From the NCBI GenBank assembly GCA_028554795.2, contig CM068827.1:69927809-69991808 (forward strand): a DNA stretch of 64,000 nucleotides. The letters are read 5' to 3'. Positions 8,765 to 20,664 of the stretch are shown here, one piece after another. The stretch is from Sinohyriopsis cumingii. Taxonomy: Eukaryota > Mollusca > Bivalvia > Unionida > Unionidae. The notes below the pieces were generated by a model that made no database searches, was not told the DNA's origin, and worked only from the letters and a program-made list of their open reading frames with translations. The position numbers and the translations under genes are program-made. Position 1 is the stretch's first letter; every line of letters starts with the position of its first letter.

Positions 8765-10890
8765 ATTTTTTTTAACAATTAAGGTTGCTTTGGTGATAAA
8801 ACAAACACGGAAATTACTTATTCCAAGCCTTTTGTAGAAGAAAGGGTAGCTCGAGGATAAAAGGGCCAGTTACGAATTTTACTCTAGTCAACATATTTAA
8901 TACACATTAGTTCTACTTCTAGACCTTTATTTTTTCAAAGTGTTTGAAAATATTCACAAATAACATTTCTCAAAATGTGAAACCAATTTTAGTTTGCATA
9001 CAGGGGACATTTTTAAAATAAAAGTATAAGGCAAAGCAGAAGACGCGATACATGTATTTGTTTCCCATGTGATCAGCATATTTCTGACCAAAACTAAGAA
9101 AAAAATGTTAGTTCTTACCTCTTTATTTTTCGGACGATGGAATGTTGTTTTCTAGGATTTTCAGGAGAATATCGAACTTTATTCCGCAATATTTCTTTCC
9201 ATCCCTGTTTTTAAATTTCGTTAATGAATCCTTGTCGCAGGACAGAAAATTCATTCCATTGCTTAACCAAAGGATATATTTCTTGATCTCTTCATTAATA
9301 AAGTTTTCTTTTCTCGCAGCAGGCTAGTTCTAATACTTTTGATCATATATGAGTTTACGTTAGGTATCCAACTGTACTTGCGTAGGCTGAATTGAGCTAA
9401 TTATTGTTTAGACAGTTAATTAGACCATCCTGTTAGCCATCTGGCTTTTACTGTATACCTTCCACTGCCCTACGTTTGTGTAAATAAAACTAAAGTCTGG
9501 ATTGACCATGACCGAAATAAAACTTTAGATTTTTAAAAATTCTTTTGAGAAAATTTATAGCTTCATGACCAGCTGATTCAACTTACATGTTAAAAATCAC
9601 CGTTTCAAACTCAGTTATGTAAGGAAGTTAAAATACATTTTATACTATATTACATGAAAATATAAAAATTAAAAGGAAACATAGCACTTTATTTAATGAT
9701 ATTAAATTTATTCCTGCCACGTTGCATCCCTCACAGGCTTAAAAAAGTGTGATGAAAGATGAAAATAATGTTTTTGGGGAAGATAGGTAGGTGTAACTTC
9801 AATACTGAATGCATTAATATTTGGTTAAATTTCTCATTGATCTGTAAACAGAGGTAATCTGAGCACCTGAACTGAAATAAATGCATCATCAGACAGTATT
9901 TAAATATGTAAAGCTGTATATGGCGATCTGAACCGCTTGTAGTCAACAGGTCTGGTTACAATAAACACTACCCAAAATATTCGGGAGATCCGAGCACTAG
10001 ATATATTCACCTAAGGGGATGACACGGGAGATTAACTACCGGAATATGCAGTGAAATATTGGAACGTTGGAGCACTGCTGTGTGTCATGAACACTCGAGA
10101 TTATTTTGGTATTTGCACAAGCAACAGTGCTTCAGAAAGTACGCGGAAAATTAAGTAGATGAATCTGATGGTTGTAAGTGTAGCAAAGCGTAAAGACAGA
10201 ATGACCAAGATGTCACTTATAATTGACCAGCTTGTTTGCAATGGTCTGCATCCAAAAGAGGTTCACTTAAAGTCTGAAACACCACATGGTCTTGCTTTGT
10301 TGCCTGAACCATAGATACCGTTCAAACTTAGGTGGTATATTTTAGCCATTACTGTGTGCTTGAAAACGTGTCAAGTGTGATATTTTAACACCTACTGGTT
10401 TATAAAAAGTTTAATCCATTTGTATTGTAGACAATGATTCTGACTGAAAGAATCCACCCACACGTGCCAGATTAACGCAGTAAATTCTGGAAATCTCTGT
10501 TTAATTTTGTAGGCACTGCAGATGCCCCGCTGCTAGCAAATAATATTTCGTAGAAGAGACATTGCACCGTGATGATGCATACATCCAACAGTGATGCACA
10601 TCGCTAATTTTGAGACTAATACATTGGATGTTATATTTCTTTGAATATTGGTTGAAATTCATAAACAAAATTAATTTCACACCAAGAATATATTGTCTTA
10701 ACCAGATTAAAGAAATTGCAGCAATGCATGACCTAGAACCAGTTGGTGAGAGGGGCATGTTAATTTCAAAAATGAGATTGTGTCGCTTTTTATAATTTTG
10801 CTTATTGTTCTTGGAGACTCGCGTGCTATTGATTATCAGATGTTACTGCAGAATAGGCAGGATCGTACAATAGCTTAGTGGCTTATGCCA
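8765..10890. other. Long shared non-coding stretch
   Basis: Conserved with 46,300-48,500 in reverse. One open frame is present in both arms: 48 codons at 10,168-10,314 here (stop at 10,312) and about 69 codons at 46,823-47,032 on the minus strand there. The common part includes 'SVAKRKDRMTKM' and 'LVCNGLHPK'. It resembles no family I know, the C-terminus differs between arms, and coding status is doubtful. Nothing else was recognised. Confidence 0.4.
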
Positions 10891-10904
10891 AAGTAAAATT
10901 TATA

Positions 10905-11157
10905 TGTCATAAACATGGTGTGTCCTTTGTGTAAGACAACGGGACTTCATTTTGTGAACACAGGAAATTTGGTTGGTTTTGTCTATAACGGCACAGCTAC
11001 ACAAATAGATTATGAAGTGTTGAGGCAATTGGAGCAAAGTGCCCTGCCCAAGGACGCGCTACTGTAGCCCACTAATTGCATGGTAGGATTTGAAACCAAT
11101 TACTACTACTATGTTTCGGTTTCCTCAAGCTAACCACTGAACCACCCCGGCTCCTCG
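10905..11157 (-). mobile_element. tRNA-derived SINE, family 3
   Basis: The minus-strand head is 'GAGGAGCCGGGGTGGTTCAG' at about 11,157. The body contains 'TGCCCAAGGACGCGC' (in sense order 'GCGCGTCCTTGGGCA'), followed by 'TGAGGCAATTGG' on the plus strand. It is shared with the right arm (46,041 to about 46,290, plus). The 3' limit is approximate. Confidence 0.7.
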
Positions 11158-11337
11158 GGAAATTTGATGATGAAGTATATAAGTTATTATTAGTATAGAA
11201 ATTCAGCATATAATGTAATGGGAATATTTGTAATGAAGGCGAATGTGGGTATTTATTGTTTTTTTAAATAACTTAATGGGTTGTATCTTGGTGGTGGCGG
11301 TTGTTTTTAGCTCTATTGGTCATATACTTAAACAGCC

Positions 11338-11940
11338 TGTGAATGGTCTGTCGTCCGTCGTTCTTCCCTCCGTAAGCACCAGTTTGTTATCGATACTCCT
11401 AAACTAATTTTCGGATTGCCAGGAAACGTTGTACAAGCATTCAACCCTTGGTCTAGAAGGTACGAAATTAAATTGGTGCAACACAGTCGCCATCTTGAAA
11501 ATATTGTTATCGCTTCTATTCCTGAATGGATGGTCCTCTGAGCATGGGCTTCTCGTTAAAGCATTTCTTATGATGTCTAGTTGGTCCTGAATGAAAACTA
11601 GGCCGATCTAATGTCCGATATGACTTGCAGAGCGGCAACAGGTGTCGCTACTCCACCTTAAAGGGAAATCATATTGACATGGAGGTTTCATCAGAAGACT
11701 TATGATGTCTATTTGGTCCTAAATGAAAATAATGAAATCTAATATTCAATACGGACGACACAGTGGCCATCTTGAAAATCTTGTTATTGCTAATCCTCCT
11801 AAATGAAAAGTAGTTTGCAATGGGGTTTTAATGGGAAGAAATGGCCTTATCTTGAATTCTTGGGAATTCATTTCAGCGCTAGAGCGTCCATCCCTTCGAG
11901 GGACTCTTCTTAAGTGTCTTGAAGACTTTTGTATACTAGC
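11338..11940 (+). repeat. Dispersed repeat spanning the inner breakpoint of the inverted duplication
   Basis: Sequence with 'gtctgtcgtccgtcg', 'ccatcttgaaaatattgtta' and repeated 'cctaaatgaaaa'/'cctgaatgaaaa' modules, a pattern I associate with dispersed molluscan repeats. Homology with the right arm stops at 11,561, within the repeat. The related module 'gccatcttgaaaat' recurs at about 11,768, so the repeat continues past the breakpoint in this arm only. Confidence 0.6.
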
Positions 11941-12806
11941 AATGCTAACTTGAAATTGATGGTTCTGTCATTCTAATGGCTGAATAATTTGTTTTCTTTT
12001 AAAGTCAGATTGACCTTCTAAGATATTTAGCTTGCCCCCAAACTATGACAGCATATAGAAATTTTTTAAAAAATTAAGTTTAAAATTACCGAATGTTTCT
12101 GTTTGTTTATTTTTATTTGAGTTGTATTTATTTAACAAAATTAACGTCTTATTTTGTTTCCTTTTTATATCATTTTTTAAATAAGAAACCTTTTTCAGTA
12201 ATGAAAGTTATAAAAAGATATCTGGTACTAAATGTAGCTTGATATTCAGATGACAATAAGAGAATACACAGATCATGAGTGTTGTTATCTGGTATCAACG
12301 TTCTCCGAATCCTGAGTGGATCATTGAACCCAAAATAACGAGCGTTTCAATACATCCGAGGTATGGTCGCTATTCTTACATTAAAAAATAAAACTTTTAA
12401 TTCTTCTAATGCAATTTAAAGTACCCCTTATGAAAGCGGCAATCCTGTACGTTGGCTTTATGTATCCCCAGTCAGGAGTGGTATGTGGTTCCGATGAGCT
12501 GATGTAAAAGAAAATGCTCTTCACGCAAAAGAGCCACCTTCGAAGCTCTATTAATTCTAACCACATCTGCGAGTTTTTCAAAACAATAATTATCGGTTTT
12601 GAAGAATAAAGTACCTAACAGATATTTGGCAGTTAATTAATTGAAATTACTTCGATTCTAAACACTATTTTGATTTATACTCCAATAATAATACACGAGT
12701 TGCTGTATAAAAGTCTAGATGAGAAATCCCCTTTGCATGCATCCTTATTTCCATCGCTTGAGCGAGAAATTAATATCAGAACGAGAGAAAATATATTATT
12801 TCTCTA
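11941..12806. other. Spacer, no gene seen
   Basis: AT-rich single-copy sequence with no exon-like block or recognisable repeat. Confidence 0.5.
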
Positions 12807-12955
12807 CTGTGACTGGGTGGGACGTCATGCTACATGTCTGCTTCATTATGCCTCAGTGCTAGACATCACTATAAACTGTCACACTGCAGACATCGTAGCG
12901 ATATGATTGAACAATTGTTCAAGCTACGTTAAAAATCCAAATCACACACACGCAC
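12807..12955 (+). mobile_element. SINE family 1, 5'-truncated
   Basis: Contains only the 3' half, from 'TGTGACTGGGTGGGACGTCA' through 'GACATCGTAGCGATATGA' to the (CA)n tail. It is followed by a short (ATT)n run (about 12,958-12,990). Confidence 0.88.
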
Positions 12956-13034
12956 ACATTATTATTAACATTATTATTATTATTATTATAGTGGGAGATA
13001 CATACAATTTTGGTAAAATATTTTCATAATATTT

Positions 13035-13966
13035 TGTTATGTATATTTGATTTAATTATATCTGATTTAATATATAATTTATTTCACTTTAGTTGTTTGT
13101 CAGTTTTTTAAAAAATATATTTTCGTTACATGATATTGTAATTTAAATTTATTCACTAAAGATGATACTTTTTCAGAAAATAATTTTACCTTGGCTGTTA
13201 GTTTATAAACACCAGGTGTTGTTCTAGATCCTAACCTTGTTCTATTTTATTTTAAAATGATTGGTTGTTCTCGAGGTCATAATGGGACTTCGTGTTCAAG
13301 ATGTAAACAATTGTATTTATTATTTCTTAGAGTAAAATGATTGGTATTTTGTCAGGGTCATGATCTTTAAAAGTACTTAAATTTCTATGTTTCCAAAACT
13401 TGATCACGTGACCCCCTGTTTACGTTTGGAAGACGATATAACCTCTATTTTGGAAAATTATTTTCAGTTGCAGCTGGGCTTTTTAGACTAGAATTTGTAT
13501 GTTGTGCTGTTTAGAATTATTTCAAATTACATGGATTGGAGTTATTTCAAATTACTTGGATACCAAACGGATTAATTCTTATTCCTGGAAAATACGTGTG
13601 TTCATGTACAATTGTTGAACAAGGACAGTATTTTTATAAAAATTTATTCAGCTATCAGAAACCAGAGTGATAATTCTTGTTTCTATAAGGAACTGTAGAA
13701 TTGAACACTACATTTCACCATACGTCATCGTCTTCCATCTTGGATTCTTTGTCGGGATTCGAACTTGAAATCAGTAGAACATTTTGTTATCAGAACTTCC
13801 AAAATTTTATTCGTGGATTATTCTTGGATTATTTTTGGATTTGATTCTATAAAACCTTAAGTTCATATTTTTCATTTTTGCAGGGAAATAAATTATTGTA
13901 TTTTTTCAAAGCTTGTTGTTTTCACTCTTTCATGTGTTACTGTTTATTCAAGCCTAAAACGTGACA
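13035..13966 (+). mobile_element. LTR of a retrotransposon (probable solo LTR)
   Basis: Begins TGTTATG and ends CGTGACA, an imperfect inverted terminus. It is alignable along its length with 43,038-43,944 through blocks such as 'ataaacaccaggtgtt', 'ttttattttaaaatgattgg' and 'gggaaataaatta'. No gag or primer-binding site follows, and no target-site duplication was found, so it is an old solo LTR or one whose internal part is lost. Confidence 0.7.
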
Positions 13967-15540
13967 TAAGAACTTGTATTCTTATATTTTCAGATACTAA
14001 AAATATAAGTCTTAATATTTTCACGCTCAAACAAAAATCCCCACCATACCATGCAACGCTTGATTGTGTCTGACTAAACAAAATTGCAGAAAGAAAAACG
14101 ACATTTTGGGAGCTATGGAAACTGATTTCGTTTCAGCATGAACTTATTTTTGCTGTAGATATTTGACTCGCAAACGTTCGCTCTTGTACGAAGTTCTGTT
14201 CTCTATATTACACTGTCAGCAATGTTAAAAACCAGGTGTGCTGAATTGCCTTATTAGACATACAGGGGTCAGGTCGCCGTTAATCCTCCTATATATTCCA
14301 CATACATGAACATTTCTCCAAGCTGAAATCAAATCCGCATTTCAATGCGACTCGGATTCCTGGGAGTGATAGTAACACTATAGACCATTACAGGACGTGA
14401 CTGCTGTTGCTTAACACAATTACGTGTAGCAGCCAATGAAAACCTATCGGGTCCGTTTATAGGTGAATCAAAAGATAGGTACTGTCATTATCTCACACTG
14501 ACTTTGCATGTGTTCCATCATCATATTGTCTGTTTTCGCAACCACAATCAAATCTATCTCAAAATATATAAAAATGACTCTTTCCTACTTATTCCATGGT
14601 AAATATTACTCCCTCTCATGACCGTTTCCTAATAAATGACACATCCCACAAAATCCCCTCTAAATTTAGATAATAATTACTTAGCTTGGTACTAACTTTA
14701 AAGCATCGTGTCAGACCCCTGTTAGAGTTATGAAATATATCCATTTACACTGACTCTATACAAGTAAACTACATTATCTACAAGAAATAGTAAGGGAGGT
14801 TTTCGATAAAGTCGATCCATAGATTCTACAATTACTGACCAAAAATTTCTCTCTGAATGTGTAAAAATGGCGGTTTCATCCTCTTCTACATACATGAGAG
14901 CGCAGTTTTTCAAATTGCAAAAGACAAAATCGCTAAAAATTTTGATCCGAAGTAAACTAGCTTAGTTGCCAAATCTTTTGAAGAACATGGAGGTAATTTT
15001 AATTTTTATTGACTTTTTTATGAGAATTTGAAATTTAAATGTATATTTTGAAATCTTTGTAAAAGGTATTTGTTAAATGCATCGCAAAAAGAAATTAACT
15101 TGTGTCGCCCACACAACTGCTTGCATATATCCCACACGGAGTACACTGGCTTTGTGCTACAGCTGTACATACACGATCAATGCGGTGTGATTTGGAAAGA
15201 CTACCCACCCCCTCGGCTTCTGAGGACTCCTCATGATTGCTGGTCTATAATCTTTTAGAAGTTGTCTGCTTCAGAGATTAAATTGATACTTGACTTCATA
15301 TATGACAATTAAAACAAATGATTGGCTACAGTTCTCGAGATATTTAAGTAGGTAGTAGAGTTTTAGTCATAAATTGTAAACATAGATCTTTTCATGTGTT
15401 TATGGTTGCTTTACGTGATAATATTTCACTTGTCCTATTTATGTAACACATTAAAAAAAAAAACAACAGAAAAATGGTTATGTAAATAACATTTATTATG
15501 AAATAAAAGGCAAAACACTATTATGTATGTATAAGTACAT
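13967..15540. other. Spacer, no gene seen
   Basis: No recognisable coding or repeat element. A 61-codon frame at 14,728-14,913 and a 62-codon frame at 15,070-15,258 show no family resemblance and no splice-site support. Confidence 0.45.
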
Positions 15541-15599
15541 AGTTTACTCCTTATCCGGTGTCTAATCGGTGCCTCTTGGCATGTTTCTCGTATTCATTA

Positions 15600-16573
15600 A
15601 ATGGAGTATCTCTTGTCACTCTCCATCAACAGTCTGCAAGCATTGATAGGCTTCATTTGCCCTGATAGCGTTTCTCCATTGTTGCAATGTCCTGGTGAAA
15701 TCGCTCGCATCATCTCGAAGTAGTTCACGAATCTGAGGACCAACAAGGACACATTCTTTTATCTTAGCTTCACTTAACCTTGGAACTTTTCCACAGAGGT
15801 ACTTGAAAGCTGCTTGTGTTTTGTCCACTCGTCTGGATCATGAATGATGCTAATGGCTGCCATCAAACCATCGATGTTTATGCATGCTACAAGATCATTT
15901 TCCATGAAGAAGAATGGGCAAGATACTTTTGACGGTCACGGAAAGTGGAAATCCTAACATCACCTGCCAGGAGATTCCAATGCTGTAGTCTGGAGCCCAA
16001 CAGCTCTGCATTGGTCTTGGATATTCCCAAAACCCTGACAAGGTCATTCAGGTTACCTTGTGCTATGAGGTGTGGTTCAGAGGAAGAGGATGGTAGAAAA
16101 TATGGATCATATAACATTGGTGTTTCAGGACTAGAAGTTTCATCCTCTTCCTCGTCTGACTCAGTTGAGAATGATTCGGATGCATCAGGAACCGGCAGTC
16201 CTTCTCCGTGGGGATCTGGTTGTAAAGCTGATGGAATGTTTGAATAATACACTGTCCACTTTTTCTTCTTTGACACACCTTTCCTAACTGGGGCATCATC
16301 CAGAAGAAGTAGTTGCTTATATGATCTGCTGACTCACTCCAAATCATTGGCACTGCAAAATGCATATATTTCCTTTACCTGTTCAACCACTGGCGAACGT
16401 TTTGCAGCATATGTGTGGGGCCATGCCTCTTGTCCTGATTTCCAATTTTGCAGCCAAAAAAGATGATGGGCTTTCTTCACCATAGTGGTTATACTGCGCT
16501 TTTGTGATGCAAAAGTCACTTCACCACAAATATAGCAGAAGTTATTTGCTTTGTTCAAACTAGCACGAGGCAT
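15600..16573 (-). pseudogene. Transposon-derived gene, frameshifted and with its core deleted
   Basis: Read on the minus strand from ATG at 16,573. The N-terminus opens 'MPRASLNKANNFCYICGE', a zinc-finger-like block of a family of long repetitive proteins (typically annotated as uncharacterised) that I recall from many animal genomes. Homology then hops frames: 'VPMIWSESADHISNYFF' (about 16,350), an acidic linker with 'PVPDASESFSTESDEEEDE', then a block ending 'NIDGLMAAISIIHDPDEW' (about 15,832). Immediately after, in another frame, comes 'AAFKYLCGKVPRLSEAKIK' with 'LVGPQIRELLRD'. In the family as I recall it, roughly 200 residues separate those last two blocks, so the presumed catalytic centre is missing at about 15,828. 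It is a decayed copy and not a functional gene. The family identification is from memory. Confidence 0.6.
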
Positions 16574-18240
16574 ATCTGCTCACTTTGGCTAAACATAATT
16601 ATGTCCCTTTGCAAAATCGAACACTGAAAAAATGTGGCGTTTGGTACGGTTGGGGAGGGGTACAACCAATATATTATTTAAATTACCATAGAAGTCCCAC
16701 CCCGGGCTCGATTTTGTAGGGAATGAAATTAGTGATAGAGAGAGGTAAAGCTCCGAGCCCACAGTCAACAATGCCGACAGTTAAATTATTGAGAACACAA
16801 AAGGTGACATTCAAAAGAATATCAATTTAATACAATTCAATATTCAAATGATAATAATTCCCCAATCACTCTTCTTCCTCTCGATCAAGAGATAGCCTAT
16901 TGCATCATTTGATTTATAGCGTGAGATCTCTTTTCCACCTGTCTTTGTTTTCTACTCACCTGTATCTCTCCTATCCCGCCAATTTCTTCTCTCCTTCCAA
17001 CTTCCTTCCAAACTCCTTCTCCTAGACTTATCTTTCTCCAATTCCTCCTCCTCGACTCCTTTTCCTCCTCCTCCTTGACTGTGCTCTCCGACTATCCTTC
17101 GATTCACAATCGACTTTTCCACTAGTCTCTATTCTGTCTCTCTCCTAGAGACTCGGGACTAAACCACACCGGAAGTCTGTCCCCTAAAAGCTTCATGTAA
17201 AAACACAAGGACGTTAGCATATTTCCTTAGCCATTTCGTCTCACACTAAATCAACAATAAATCATCAGATAAGGCTATTACATTTTTCGGTCACGCATTC
17301 GTGCACATCCAAATACCCATATGCTCTTGTATGGTAAACAACGTCGTAATAAAAGCACGGTATCAACTACTTATCATACAGACATCAATAAATTGCGTCA
17401 CATCCGTATATATATTCCTAATCTCATTATACTGAACAATATCACAACAATCAGGCGCATTTCTGTACATTACACTCTCACAAGTGTACACAAATATTCA
17501 AATATCCATATTAACTAATTTTACACAATGCAACCATTTTCCAAAGTTACAATTCAATTCAACAGTTGCAAAATCTATACTATCCCATGAATAAATGCAC
17601 TAGTTTACAACGAAGTAATCAAATAGCGAATTACATTATTAAATCTAACCACGAGCTAGCAATCTACATAATTCTTTACATAATCATAGCTCATTTTTCA
17701 AAACGAATGTAAATTAAACACTACAAAGGTAATTCCACGTACTAACGATTCTAGTAATGAAGTATACATACTGCACATAATTACAATTACAATGCCGTAA
17801 TATTCTGCAACAATCGAGCAAATAACGCACTGATCTAAACGAAACTTTGTCTTTCCTTAGAATTTCATAAGTTTTCCAGCCAATTTACGAGTGGCTTTCC
17901 CGGAGTTATTGCTTTAACTTTCCAACACGATGTTTTACAATTACTGAAGATTCTAGTCTAAATTGCTCAGTTAAATTCTGATTGAAATGGTGAACACACC
18001 CTCTCTCAGTTCTGACTGGATATAGATTCTACCCTGTTCTATTCAACTTTGCTGTCAACGTGGTGAGATTTACGACGCCAATAAGGGTCCTTTTTTCTTG
18101 AACAAAGCTTTCAACGTCCACATGTGATTTTTGACACCCAACAAAGCTGGCTGTCGTAACAATTACGAACAGGACCATTGTAGCCAAGGGGTCTAACATA
18201 AATACATGGCTTCTAACCAATTCCTTTGTTTTTGACTTAC
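16574..18240. other. Spacer, CT-rich then AT-rich, no gene called
   Basis: Includes a pyrimidine-rich block (about 16,860-17,130, repeated 'cctcctcc' and 'ctctcc'). A minus-strand open frame at 18,029-18,220 starts with a hydrophobic segment (LATMVLFVIVTTASFVG) that could be a signal anchor, but it has no homology I recognise and no supporting splice sites. Confidence 0.4.
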
Positions 18241-18686
18241 GTAATCGCGGGCAGGCAACGTGAAAACAAATAAGAGAGCACGACCACTGTATGATTTCTA
18301 GACCTGATATAGGGCAATTTATTCAGCAGAGTGATGTTAGCTTAGTTATGATTGCATCATCCATGATTTCTAGGAATAAAATGATGCAATTTATATCATG
18401 TATGACACGTGACCAGCTTCAGATTGCATGATTCATTGTTTTGCCTAAAAAGCAAATACTGTCGAAACCCAGTCATAGATTTTTTTCACAGATCCAGTCA
18501 AAGACGTATTTTAGTAATTTCTAGTTTAAACTGAGATTCCTTCCCTTTGTAACTCACCTATCCTCCTGCATTCCCATGTCAATGGTTGTATATACTGACC
18601 CAGTATCATATCTTTAAAACTAGAGTCAATCAACAATTTTAAGCATCATTTTCGTTCACAGTGACCAAGATTTAGTAACGTTTGAC

Positions 18687-19022
18687 TACATTTATTTACC
18701 GCTTAGGTGGCCTTGTGGTTAGAGCGTCCGCATTTGATGCGGGATGTCGCGGGTTCAAACCCTGGCCGAGTCATTTCAAAGACTTACAAAAGTGGTACTA
18801 ACAGCTGCCTCGCTTGGTGCTCAGCATTAAGAGGTTAGTTTTAGGACTGGTCGGCCTGGTGTCAGGATAATGTGAATGGGTGGGACATCATGCTTCATGT
18901 CTGCGGCATGATGCCCCAGTGCTTGACATCACTATAAACTGTCACGCTGCAGACAGCATAGCGATATCACTAATTTTTTTTTAAAGCTACGTTAAAAAAT
19001 ATATCACACATTACATTTATTT
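18687..19022 (+). mobile_element. SINE family 1, full length, with target-site duplications
   Basis: Flanked by 'tacatttattt' at 18,687-18,697 and 19,012-19,022. The head carries 'GTGGCCTTGTGGTTAGAGCG' and 'GGGTTCAAACCC'. The body matches the family, and the tail is short. Confidence 0.92.
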
Positions 19023-19094
19023 CGAAGGCATTTTGGGTGTAGTACAGTGTTATCGATTGAACATTGATCTCATTGATCTTTGTCAATGATAAAT

Positions 19095-19310
19095 GGAGCC
19101 CCGGGCGGCCGGGTTGTCTTAAGCTTTTACTGATCCCTGTCATCTCATCGCTGTCCGCTCGAAAGGTGTCAGTAGCTTCCCATGAGTCGACGGTTCTTAC
19201 GGGGATTTTCCCCGGGTTCTTCCTTCACCTTTTATGCGGGCCGCAATATATATAGCCTGACTAACGCTGAGAAATCGGGTTAAACCCGAAACAACAACCA
19301 CCACAATATC
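19095..19310 (+). mobile_element. SINE family 2, decayed
   Basis: Head 'GGCGGCCGGGTTGTCTTAAG', then 'CATGAGTCGACGGTTCTTAC' and 'GGGTTAAACCCGAAACAACA'. It is more diverged than the copies at 2,876 and 8,497. Confidence 0.75.
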
Positions 19311-19552
19311 AGTGATAACTGAATTCAGAGAGGTCAGATTTTCTAAATTAATTAAACTTGTCCCTAAGCTTATAAACATGAAGCCAGCAACCTTTCACTA
19401 GCACATACATTTTTATGTTGCCATGAAACGTGATAAAAAAAAATCAAAATCAATATGCTTCAAGATGGTCAGTGTTCTATATTAAAAGGCACGAAGATTT
19501 CCAAATGGCAAGGCCTTAAAGCGAACCAGGGAGAGTCAACTTTATCCTCCCA

Positions 19553-19727
19553 CTGACCTATCGAAAATATTTGGATATGATGTGGATATGACATCCAAAA
19601 TCCCGGACCTACTGGAAATATTCGGATATGACATCCAAAATCAGACCTATCGGAAATATTCGGATATGACTTCCAAAACCGAACCTATCGGAAATATTTG
19701 GATATGACATACAAAACTGGACCACAA
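19553..19727. repeat. Minisatellite, about four units of roughly 45 bp
   Basis: Repeated units of the form 'cctatcggaaatattcggat' plus 'atgacatccaaaa', with unit-specific substitutions. Confidence 0.85.
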
Positions 19728-19859
19728 TCTAACAAGATACTATCCTAATCGTGATAACCCTAACACAGAGGTGTTTGGCTTAACATCTGGATGTAACTGT
19801 ATGCTATTTCCGTTATGTAATGTTAAAACTGACTTTTAAATATCCTCTTTCTCACTTTA

Positions 19860-20205
19860 CAGAGAACGCTAATATTGAAAAACACATACTCATGTCAATG
19901 ATCAACCAGATGCCCCAGCTACATGACCAGGCATCTACAGATTACCCACTAATGGAGGTACAAATACACCAAGAGGTAAAGCGCGGCTTGGGCTGGCAGA
20001 TACTCCAACGGTGTGTGAATTGTGTTACTTAAATACAAGTTGTACTAAAAAAAAATAATCGGAAAAACCAGACTGTAGCCCAACTGTAATTCCAGGTTGG
20101 ACTGCAAGATACGGGTATGAGAAATATAAGGGCCTGACTCTTGCTAACTACCATAAAGGTTCCTCCTCTAACTTAGAGAGGCATGCAAAGGACTGCAAAT
20201 AAACT
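19860..20205 (+). pseudogene. Decayed Mutator-like transposase-domain fragment
   Basis: The frame from about 19,820 gives 'KRGLGWQILQRCVNC'. After a stop and frameshift, a later stretch reads 'FQVGLQDTGMRNIRA' and 'LLLTTIKVPPLT*RGMQRTA'. This order (Cys pair, then a G-L-x-D-T-x-I/M-x-N block, then a P-P-x block before Q-R/K-T-A/S-N) matches what I remember of the animal proteins annotated as Mutator-like transposase domain. Several stops break it. The assignment is from memory and moderately uncertain. Confidence 0.45.
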
Positions 20206-20400
20206 AACTAACGTTACAACTGTACTGTATAATCAGGACATATCAGACAAACTTAAACTGGCACATTAGATTACCTAAGATTGCGGCAGCGCAGACTGTT
20301 CCCCAAACAACATCACATTTCACGCACGCTAGAATTAAGTTTGTATACGTTAATGCCGAGAAATCAGGACAAGCATCTTCACAAGCTGTCATCAGCTCTC

Positions 20401-20502
20401 TGTGTGTGTGCGCGTGCATGCGTGCGTGCGTGCGCGCGCGCATGTGTGTGTGTGATTTGGATTTTTAACGTAGCTTTAACAACTTTTCAGTCATATCGCT
20501 AC
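20401..20502 (-). mobile_element. 3' end of SINE family 1 with (GT)n tail
   Basis: Only the last roughly 50 bases of the SINE body are present ('TTTTTAACGTAGCTTTAACA' on the plus strand), preceded by a compound (GT/GC)n tail. Confidence 0.8.
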
Positions 20503-20664
20503 GGTACATCAACGAACGTTAGTAATTTTAGCTGGAAAGTTGTGCCCAGTCTAAGGGAACATGTTTTCTTCCGTGTGTTAGTAAATAACGAAACACGTAA
20601 CTATCACTTTGGCAACGGAGATAGCGACCTCTGCGGTGACAACAACTGCGTCATCTTTGTGCAA
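20503..20664 (+). other. Orphan open stretch beside the SINE end, possibly coding
   Basis: The frame starting within the SINE continues for about 50 codons beyond it with protein-like composition, including 'FSWKVVPSLREHVFFRVLVN' and a later 'SDLCGDNNCVIFVQ', ending at a TAA. It has two cysteines and an NET glycosylation-type site. No family is recognised. It could be a piece of an extracellular domain belonging to the exons that follow at 21,028, but no splice site supports this. Confidence 0.25.

Larger units (their letters stand above)
841..11561 (+). repeat. Left arm of a giant imperfect inverted duplication
   Basis: Nearly the whole stretch matches the reverse complement of 45,639-58,452. 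Landmarks in mirrored order are a SINE, a (TA)n tract, a roughly 101-base tandem repeat, two methyltransferase exons, an LTR fragment, further SINEs and a common dispersed repeat. By eye, a 180-base non-coding sample (9,421-9,600 against 47,620-47,790) differs at about 10 positions. Both ends of the match lie inside dispersed repeats that are intact here and cut short in the other arm, which suggests this arm is the donor. Arm-specific changes here are a SINE at 2,876-3,120 and a filler-containing junction at about 2,344-2,366. Confidence 0.93.

Noticed and set aside
18029..18220. Small membrane protein on the minus strand
   Set aside because: A hydrophobic start is present, but there is no homology, promoter or splice evidence, and AT-rich sequence readily gives hydrophobic frames.
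19553..19727. CRISPR-like array
   Set aside because: The units are contiguous with no spacers, and the genome is clearly eukaryotic. It is a minisatellite.
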